This document shows positions 31,466 through 37,247 of a stretch of DNA of 37,247 nucleotides, in pieces. The DNA comes from Anaerotignum sp. GTDB taxonomy: Bacteria; Bacillota; Clostridia; Lachnospirales; Anaerotignaceae. Every line of letters begins with the position of its first letter. Positions within the stretch are counted from its first letter, which is position 1. The position numbers and the translations under genes were made by a program. Location: assembly GCA_020024455.1 (NCBI GenBank), contig JAHHTU010000024.1, forward strand, positions 1-37,247, in the 5' to 3' direction. The notes beneath the pieces are model-generated. The model saw only the letters and a program-made list of their open reading frames with translations, did not search any database and was not told the origin of the DNA.

Positions 31466-34087
31466 TTATAATCCTTTTGCTTTTTTCTGTAATGCAAACA
31501 ATGCCTGCAAAGCATCTATGGGTGTCATGCTCATGACGTCCATCTGTTTCAATTCGTCCGTAATCTGTGTTTCCACCATGGCGAACATATCCATTTGTTG
31601 TGCTTCTTCTTCCTGTTGTTTCTGAGATTGTTCTGCCAATTTTTTTGCTTTTTTGGTAATGTCTGCGGCGTTGAGCTGTTTGAGTATCTGGTTGCTGCGT
31701 TTGATGACTTTCACAGGCAAACCTGCCAGTTTTGCCACCTGTACACCATAACTGTGGTCTGCACCGCCCCTTTGTATTTTTCGCAGGAATATAATATCTT
31801 CCCCTTGTTCCTGCACCGCAATACAATAATTTTTCACGCCTTCCAATTTGCCTTCCAATTCGGATAACTCATGATAATGCGTTGCAAACAATGTTTTTGC
31901 ACCTAACTGCTTTTTGTCTGCAATGAATTCCAAAACAGCCCAAGCGATACTCAATCCGTCAAATGTACTGGTACCTCTGCCGATTTCGTCCAAAATCAAC
32001 AAACTGCGAGATGTTGCATGGTGTAAAATATTTGCCACTTCCATCATTTCCACCATAAAGGTACTTTGTCCCGCACTCAAATCATCAGATGCCCCCACAC
32101 GTGTAAATATACGGTCTACCACACCGATATGTGCCTTTTGTGCCGGTACAAAACACCCGATTTGTGCCATCAGTACAATCAAAGCCGTCTGCCGCATATA
32201 AGTGGATTTCCCTGCCATATTCGGGCCTGTGATAATGGCAAGTCTGGTATCGTCTGCATTGAGATAGGTGTCATTGGGAATAAATTGACCATTGCCCCAT
32301 TTTTCCACCACAGGGTGTCTGCCGCCTTGGATATCCAGCACATCTCCATCATCTACCACAGGCTTTGTGTAATTTTGTTGTTGTGCCACTTCTGCAAAAC
32401 ATTGCAATACATCTACTGTCGCAATGATATTTGCCGTCTTTTGTATCCGCTCCATTTCTCCTGCAATCGCATTGCGGATTTCCACAAACAGTTGATATTC
32501 CAATTCCACAATTTTTTCTTCTGAACCCAATATCAACTCTGCCAAATCCTGCAATTCTGTTGTGATATAGCGTTCACAGTTTGCAAGTGTTTGTTTGCGA
32601 ATATAATTGTCTGGCACTTCCTCCAAATTGGATTTTGTCACTTCCAAATAATAGCCAAAGACTTTGTTAAACCGAATTTTCAAATTTTTGATACCGGTTT
32701 TTTCCCGTTCGTCCTCCTCCATTTTTTGTATCCAAGCAGTGCCTTCTTTTTTGGCTTGTGTATATGTATCCAATTCATCGGAATATCCATGGCAAATCAT
32801 ATTGCCTTCCCGTACAGAAAACGGCGGTTCTTCCACAATCGCCTGTGCAATCAAATCATAAATATTTTCCAATGTATCCAATGTATCATGCAGTTGTTGC
32901 AAATACGGTGTCTGACAACGGCATAACAGGCGTTTTAATTTTGGCAAATGTTCTGCGGATTGTTTGAGCATCACCAAATCCCTTGCGTTTGCCGTTTGAT
33001 ACACCACACGCCCCATAATACGCTCAAAATCATGGATACTTTCCAAAACTTCTTTGATTTCTTCACGCAAAAACAAATCTTTGTGCAATTCTTCCACTGC
33101 GTCCAGACGCCTGCAAATCTGTTCTGCCGAAAGCAATGGTTGTTCCAACCATTTGCGTAACATTCTTGCACCGCTTGCCGTTTTTGTTTCATCTAACACA
33201 CTGAGCAAAGAACCTTTTTTATTTTTTTCCCGCATGGTTTCTGTCAATTCCAAGTTTCTGCGGCTTGCAATATCCAATGGCATAAAATCTCCAATGGTAT
33301 AATATTGTAATGCAGAAATATGCTGTAAATTGTTTTTCTGTGTATCCAGCAAATACCATAACAAACCACCTGCGGCAGATATTGCAATTTCTTTTTTTGC
33401 CAAACCAAACCCATCTAAGGAAGCCACGCCAAAATGTGCTGTCAATGTATCTTTTGCAGTGTGGTAAGCAAACATACGCTCATCTATATCATTCCAAAGC
33501 ATACGAAATCTATTTTTCATTTCGATTGCAATGGGGTGTTGCAAAAATGCCTCATTGCAAACCACTTCTGCCGGTGCAAATCTTGCCGTTTCGTCTAAAA
33601 TACAATCTGCTGCCAAAACGGTTGGAAATTCTGTCGTTTGGAATTCTCCCGTTGTGACATCACACACTGCAATTCCATATCCGTTTTTTGTTGCAAATAC
33701 AGACATGATATAATTGTTTTTTGTTGCGTCTAACATACGGTTGTCTGTAACTGTGCCGGGTGTAATTTCCCGCACAACATCTCTTTTGACAATGCCTTTT
33801 GCTGTTTTGGGGTCCTCAATTTGTTCACAAATCGCCACACGATAGCCTTTTTCCACCAATCGTGCAATATAGGTATCTGCACTGTGAAATGGTACACCGC
33901 ACATGGGCGCACGTTCTTCCTGCCCCCAATCTTTACCAGTCAATGTGATTTCCAATTCTTTTGCGGCAATCACTGCATCTTCAAAAAACATTTCATAAAA
34001 ATCGCCCAACCGAAAAAACAGCAAATGATGTTTATATCTTTCTTTGATTTCAAAATATTGTTGCATCATTGGCGTAATTTTTGCCAA
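31466..34087 (-). CDS. mutS: DNA mismatch repair protein MutS
   Basis: MutS recognises mismatches and recruits MutL. The 873 residues include the mismatch-binding FFRLGDFYEMF near residue 24, the Walker A site GPNMAGKST, the LLILDEIGRGTSTFDG Walker B/signature, and ATHYHEL. The start is TTG 34087, behind GGGGGGA with seven bases of spacing. It is downstream of the RicA-like gene with a hairpin (34126-34165) between them. Confidence 0.98.
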   Translation of the reverse strand: MAKITPMMQQYFEIKERYKHHLLFFRLGDFYEMFFEDAVIAAKELEITLTGKDWGQEERAPMCGVPFHSADTYIARLVEKGYRVAICEQIEDPKTAKGIVKRDVVREITPGTVTDNRMLDATKNNYIMSVFATKNGYGIAVCDVTTGEFQTTEFPTVLAADCILDETARFAPAEVVCNEAFLQHPIAIEMKNRFRMLWNDIDERMFAYHTAKDTLTAHFGVASLDGFGLAKKEIAISAAGGLLWYLLDTQKNNLQHISALQYYTIGDFMPLDIASRRNLELTETMREKNKKGSLLSVLDETKTASGARMLRKWLEQPLLSAEQICRRLDAVEELHKDLFLREEIKEVLESIHDFERIMGRVVYQTANARDLVMLKQSAEHLPKLKRLLCRCQTPYLQQLHDTLDTLENIYDLIAQAIVEEPPFSVREGNMICHGYSDELDTYTQAKKEGTAWIQKMEEDEREKTGIKNLKIRFNKVFGYYLEVTKSNLEEVPDNYIRKQTLANCERYITTELQDLAELILGSEEKIVELEYQLFVEIRNAIAGEMERIQKTANIIATVDVLQCFAEVAQQQNYTKPVVDDGDVLDIQGGRHPVVEKWGNGQFIPNDTYLNADDTRLAIITGPNMAGKSTYMRQTALIVLMAQIGCFVPAQKAHIGVVDRIFTRVGASDDLSAGQSTFMVEMMEVANILHHATSRSLLILDEIGRGTSTFDGLSIAWAVLEFIADKKQLGAKTLFATHYHELSELEGKLEGVKNYCIAVQEQGEDIIFLRKIQRGGADHSYGVQVAKLAGLPVKVIKRSNQILKQLNAADITKKAKKLAEQSQKQQEEEAQQMDMFAMVETQITDELKQMDVMSMTPIDALQALFALQKKAKGL

Positions 34088-34125
34088 ATTGTATTCCCCC
34101 CATCTTTTGTGAATATGCTTATTTT

Positions 34126-34165
34126 ATAAGCAAACCCGAACCCCATATGCAGGAGTTCGGGTAAG
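34126..34165 (-). terminator. Hairpin between ricA-like gene and mutS
   Basis: ACCCGAAC (34134-34141) pairs with GTTCGGGT (34155-34162). A second hairpin, GCTTAT/ATAAGC (34117-34131), touches it. On minus the first is followed by only a short T stretch, so it may be a weak terminator or attenuator upstream of mutS. Confidence 0.5.
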
Positions 34166-34198
34166 GTCATATCTCTCTTTGGTTATAAAAGCATTTGC

Positions 34199-34603
34199 TT
34201 AGTGACAACCGCCGCCGCAAGATGCACACGCACTGGGGCTGCAACCACCGGCTTGTTCCGGTTCTTCGCCTGCCAATGTTGCTGTCACAATGTTGAATAC
34301 AGAATTTACAAAGTTGTTGAAATTCATTTCTGCCATATACAAATCCGCAGCCAATTTATTGTTTTTGATGATTTCGCCACGTTTTTTCATTTCTTCTGAA
34401 AATGCTTTTTGTTCTTCCGGTGCGATACCGCCAGCCTGCATTTTTGCTTGGAATTCTTCATGCATTTTTGTATATTCCGCTACTGCTTTGGAAATTTCGG
34501 GGTCTTCTTCATATGCTTTTTTTGCTTCCAACAAAGCCTCTACCTGCGGTGTTTTTTGCAATTCTTCCCCCAATGCTCTTGCCAATTCAAATACACTTGC
34601 CAT
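34199..34603 (-). CDS. YlbF/YmcA family protein with C-terminal Cys cluster (RicA-like)
   Basis: The 134-residue protein is almost all helical and matches the Com_YlbF family. Its last 14 residues carry four cysteines (121, 126, 129, 133). In B. subtilis, RicA (YmcA), RicF (YlbF) and RicT form a complex with [4Fe-4S] clusters that affects RNase Y, competence and sporulation. Position between miaB and mutS equals that of ymcA in B. subtilis, so a RicA role is the best inference. ATG 34603 is one base after the miaB stop; AGGTG lies six bases upstream. Confidence 0.85.
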   Translation of the reverse strand: MASVFELARALGEELQKTPQVEALLEAKKAYEEDPEISKAVAEYTKMHEEFQAKMQAGGIAPEEQKAFSEEMKKRGEIIKNNKLAADLYMAEMNFNNFVNSVFNIVTATLAGEEPEQAGGCSPSACASCGGGCH

Positions 34604-34604
34604 G

Positions 34605-36044
34605 TTATTCACCTATTACCCTTTCTCCGATTGCATAAAATGTTTTATTTTCTGTAATTTTCACAGGTACCATCTGACCAATCAAGTCAGTGCCTCCTGC
34701 AAAATGCACCAATATATTTTGTTCGGTACGTCCTGTTAATATACCATCATGTTGTTTACTTGTTTCTTCTGCCAACACCAAAACCGTTTTTCCGACTTGT
34801 TCCTGTACAACTTCATGTACAATCGGATTGAGTACTTGCAACATTCTGTCAAAACGGTCTTTGACCACATCTTCCGGCACTTGATTTTCCATCGTTGCGG
34901 CAGGAGTACCGGTACGTTTTGAATAAATGAATGTAAATGCCGTCACATATCTTGCTTGGCGAATGACGTCCAATGTTTCTTGGAAGTCTTCTTCTGTTTC
35001 TCCTGGGAAACCAACGATAATATCTGTACTCAATGTAATATCGGGCATTGCCTCTCTGACTTTTCGCACCAATTCCAGATAACTTTCTTTTGTGTAATGT
35101 CTGTTCATACGACGCAATATCTCAGAACTGCCGGATTGGAAAGGCAAATGCAGGTTTTTGCATACCTTATCACATTCTTTCATCGCACAAATCAACTCAT
35201 CAGACATATCTTTTGGGTGAGAAGTCATAAAACGGATACGTTCCAATCCTTTGATTTCATTGACTTTTCGCAATAACTGTGCAAAAGAAATGGGTGTTTC
35301 CAAATTCTTGCCATAGGAATTGACATTCTGCCCCAAAAGCACAATTTCTTTGACACCATCTGCAACCAGCTTTTCGATTTCTGCCAAAATATCTTCCGGT
35401 GTACGGCTTCGTTCTCTGCCTCTGACGTAAGGCACAATACAATAGGAACAGAAATTGTTACAGCCATACATGATATTGACACTTGCCTTGTAAGGAAAAT
35501 GTCTGATACTTGGCAAATCTTCGACAACTTCTTGATGTTCCTGCCATATATCAAAAACAGTTGCACCACTTTCCTGTCTTGTCTGCATCAATTCCGGTAA
35601 TTTATATAAATTAAATGTACCAAACACCAAATCCACATGGCGATATTTTTGCTGAATGGTTTGCAAAACGGTATCTTGTTGCATCATACAACCACACAAC
35701 GCCACCACTGCATTTGGATTTTCTTTTTTATAATGTTTCAGCCAACCCAATTTACCATATACTTTCAATTCTGCATTTTCTCTCACACAGCAAGTGTTGT
35801 ATATAATAAAGTCAGCATTTGTTTCCTCGTCTGTTCTTTCATATCCCATTTCATCTAACATACCTTCTAATTTTTCAGAATCATGGGCATTCATTTGGCA
35901 ACCCATTGCCAAACTGTAAAACTTTTTGTGTTTTCCTGTTTCCGCAAAATATTTGTCGTTTTCCTGACGAATTTGGCGGATAATTTCCATCTGCCTTGCC
36001 TGTTCTTCTTTTGCGGGCATTGGAACGGTTCTTTGTCTTTCCAT
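34605..36044 (-). CDS. miaB: tRNA-2-methylthio-N6-dimethylallyladenosine synthase MiaB
   Basis: MiaB is a radical SAM methylthiotransferase adding the methylthio group to i6A37. The N-terminal domain has the Cys ligands of the second cluster (Cys49 in MGCQMN, Cys85 region in NTCCVRENA, Cys119 in LCGCMMQQ). The radical cluster is CNNFCSYC (195-202), followed by VPYVRGRERSR. A C-terminal TRAM domain closes the 479 residues. An N-terminal extension of about 40 residues is longer than in E. coli but common in Firmicutes. ATG 36044 has AAAGGG six bases upstream. It is the first gene of the operon. Confidence 0.97.
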   Translation of the reverse strand: MERQRTVPMPAKEEQARQMEIIRQIRQENDKYFAETGKHKKFYSLAMGCQMNAHDSEKLEGMLDEMGYERTDEETNADFIIYNTCCVRENAELKVYGKLGWLKHYKKENPNAVVALCGCMMQQDTVLQTIQQKYRHVDLVFGTFNLYKLPELMQTRQESGATVFDIWQEHQEVVEDLPSIRHFPYKASVNIMYGCNNFCSYCIVPYVRGRERSRTPEDILAEIEKLVADGVKEIVLLGQNVNSYGKNLETPISFAQLLRKVNEIKGLERIRFMTSHPKDMSDELICAMKECDKVCKNLHLPFQSGSSEILRRMNRHYTKESYLELVRKVREAMPDITLSTDIIVGFPGETEEDFQETLDVIRQARYVTAFTFIYSKRTGTPAATMENQVPEDVVKDRFDRMLQVLNPIVHEVVQEQVGKTVLVLAEETSKQHDGILTGRTEQNILVHFAGGTDLIGQMVPVKITENKTFYAIGERVIGE

Positions 36045-36092
36045 GAAAAACCCTTTCTATATCTGTTGTATTTTTATTTTTGTTTGGTACAT

Positions 36093-36121
36093 AGTATACC
36101 ACAAATTTATTTTCTCTACAA
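36093..36121 (-). promoter_or_regulatory. Sigma-A promoter of the miaB-mutSL-miaA operon
   Basis: On minus, TTGTAG (36116-36121) and TATACT (36093-36098) are exactly 17 bases apart; transcript start would be near 36086, about 40 bases before the miaB ATG. Confidence 0.7.
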
Positions 36122-36288
36122 TGGTTTTTCCGATTATCTCTTGTATCTTTTCTATTTCCAATCAAACATTTTTCGTTCATAAAATGTTTACATTCTCTAC
36201 ATATGGAATTCATAGTCTAATGGTATTCTATAACTGTCCAAAAGACATAGCAAGAAAGACATAGTAATACATACCCTCCCCTTTTATA

Positions 36289-36320
36289 GAAAGAACCCAT
36301 GCAATGCATGGGTTCTTTTT
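36289..36320. terminator. Terminator of the membrane-protein gene
   Basis: AAGAACCCATGC (36291-36302) pairs with GCATGGGTTCTT (36306-36317). On minus it ends TTCTTTCTAT; on plus it ends in five T. It lies just beyond the stop of the 36328 gene. Confidence 0.85.
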
Positions 36321-36327
36321 GTATGTT

Positions 36328-37095
36328 TTATGTTTCATCTTCCGGCAGTACCACCGGAATGAGAGAGGAGGCTAATTTCCCTTTTCCTCTGTTTTTCACA
36401 TAAAAATATCCAATTACGGAAAAAACAACAGCACCGATAAAATTGACAATCAAATCTTTCATGGTATCCATCAAACCAATATCCACATATCCCCCAGGGA
36501 ATTCCAGCCAGTCTTTCCCGTTGATAATCATGCTTGTAATCCTCTCATGTACTACCTCATTCAATCCACTTTGACTTAACGTCACAGAATGGATACTATC
36601 AATCAAAAAATCTTTTTGCATATCCAAATGCAATATGCGGTCTACGGAAAATTCAAAAAATTCCCATAATACTCCAACTGTCATAGAAAAACAAAATGCC
36701 ACAATCGCCAAAAATAGGGGGGACAATTTCAAACTCATTTTCTCACTTCGTTCAAATAAATCTACCAAACAAAATCCAACCGCTGCCACCAAAAAACCAT
36801 TGATTGTGTGCAACATGGTATCCCACCCAGGAATTCTGGTATAAAACGAATTGATTTCGCCTAATATTTCTGCTGCAAATATAAAGCAATAAATCACCCC
36901 TTCCAATAATGGAGGAATATCAATGAGTAATCTTTTTTCCAAAAATAATGGCACACAAAATAATACCAATGACAACACACAAACAAATACATTTTCATAT
37001 CTGCCCATAAATGCAGAACGCACCAATGTCAACACAATAAAGGTAGATAATATCCCTCTTAATGTCAATTTTCTCTTAAACCGCTTTTCCTGCAC
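36328..37095 (-). CDS. Unknown polytopic membrane protein (DUF2238-like)
   Basis: This 255-residue protein has about seven membrane segments. Conserved-looking polar sites lie within them: GWDTMLHTINGFL, GVLWEFFEFSVD and MDTMKDLIVNFIGAVV. These acidic and histidine residues in helices resemble DUF2238/YjdF-type membrane proteins of unknown function. The start is taken as GTG 37095 because GGAGG (37104-37108) is eight bases upstream. The ATG at 37134 has no ribosome site and would lie almost at the transcript start (TATAAT at 37142-37147). It stands directly downstream of a rRNA operon. Confidence 0.75.
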   Translation of the reverse strand: MQEKRFKRKLTLRGILSTFIVLTLVRSAFMGRYENVFVCVLSLVLFCVPLFLEKRLLIDIPPLLEGVIYCFIFAAEILGEINSFYTRIPGWDTMLHTINGFLVAAVGFCLVDLFERSEKMSLKLSPLFLAIVAFCFSMTVGVLWEFFEFSVDRILHLDMQKDFLIDSIHSVTLSQSGLNEVVHERITSMIINGKDWLEFPGGYVDIGLMDTMKDLIVNFIGAVVFSVIGYFYVKNRGKGKLASSLIPVVLPEDET

Positions 37096-37141
37096 TGCAA
37101 AGACCTCCAAAACCACTTTTTTCATATATTTCATATAGTAT

Positions 37142-37147
37142 ATTATA
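37142..37147 (-). promoter_or_regulatory. -10 box of the membrane-protein gene
   Basis: A perfect TATAAT on minus lies about 45 bases before the GTG start and just after the rRNA terminator. No clear -35 box is seen; its place overlaps the terminator stem. Confidence 0.45.
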
Positions 37148-37151
37148 CCTT

Positions 37152-37188
37152 ATAAAATAAAAAAAGAAATCCTAATACAGGATTTCTT
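37152..37188 (-). terminator. Terminator of the rRNA operon
   Basis: AAGAAATCCT (37164-37173) pairs with AGGATTTCTT (37179-37188) around a five-base loop, followed on minus by TTTTTTTATTTTA. It lies eight bases after the 5S gene. Confidence 0.9.
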
Positions 37189-37195
37189 CAAAATT

Positions 37196-37247
37196 GGATT
37201 CCGGCAACCATCTACTCTCCCAGGCAGCTTCCCACCAAGTACCATCG
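37196..37247 (-). rRNA. rrf: 5S ribosomal RNA, 3' end (partial)
   Basis: Read on minus, the last 52 bases are the 3' part of 5S rRNA: TACTTGGTGGGAAGC, then CTGGGAGAGTAGATGG, ending TTGCCGGAATCC. The 5' part runs off the right edge. Together with the terminator it marks the end of a rRNA operon that lies to the right. Confidence 0.93.

Noticed and set aside
36242..36264. Direct repeat AAGACATAG with 14-base period
   Set aside because: Only two short copies in AT-rich intergenic DNA; no promoter or gene relation that makes it meaningful.
1..37247. CRISPR arrays, insertion sequences, prophage or integrative elements
   Set aside because: No regularly spaced repeats, transposase, integrase or attachment-like duplications were seen; gene content is core-genome in nature.

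Overview
This is a chromosomal window from a low-GC, spore-forming, anaerobic Firmicute of the class Clostridia. The evidence is the sporulation sigma factor SigG, an [FeFe] hydrogenase, NifU/NifS-type Fe-S assembly, strong Shine-Dalgarno sites, and the order miaB - ymcA/ricA-like - mutS - mutL - miaA. A Lachnospiraceae-like or related lineage is plausible, but I cannot place it further without searches. Most of the window is ordinary core genome; I see no prophage, IS element or CRISPR array.

Layout. Positions 1-1648 carry the start of an exported protein and a MATE efflux pump, both on minus. From about 1900 to 5766 (plus) lies an RNA-repair operon: a structured leader with a tRNA-type T-arm, an unusual repeat-containing slipin, the RNA ligase RtcB and an RtcB-associated nucleotidyltransferase. 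Positions 5823-8049 hold a membrane protein, a Cys-rich protein, a His/Cys-rich peptide and sigG. Positions 8135-10412 hold a cysteine hydrolase and a group-B-like [FeFe] hydrogenase. Positions 10462-14946 hold two small soluble proteins (DUF6881-like and a Cys4 protein), a PflX-like radical SAM protein with a cupin, a second cysteine hydrolase, and an ABC transporter (ATPase plus permease, no binding protein). Positions 14992-21522 hold groES-groEL under a perfect CIRCE operator, a thioredoxin-reductase-like flavoprotein, an EF-G-like GTPase, a cell-wall amidase and a small unknown. Positions 21571-28585 hold a Na/Pi transporter, mnmA, nifU, nifS, an XRE regulator and DacF. Positions 28610-36044 are the DNA-repair/tRNA-modification operon. 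The right end has a membrane protein and the 3' end of a 5S rRNA gene, the tail of an rRNA operon.

How the genes work together. NifS and NifU supply sulfur and Fe-S clusters; MnmA, MiaB, the radical SAM protein, the hydrogenase and perhaps the RicA-like protein are consumers. MiaA then MiaB make the ms2i6A37 tRNA modification, and MnmA makes 2-thiouridine at position 34. MutS and MutL perform mismatch repair.

The most unusual locus is 1900-5766. A chain of hairpins, one an unmistakable T-arm (2020-2036), precedes slipin-rtcB-nucleotidyltransferase. Bacterial Y RNAs with tRNA-like modules are known beside rtcB in other bacteria, so this may be a Y-RNA-like or tRNA-mimic RNA dedicated to the repair operon. 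The slipin itself has five SPFH1-like units instead of one.
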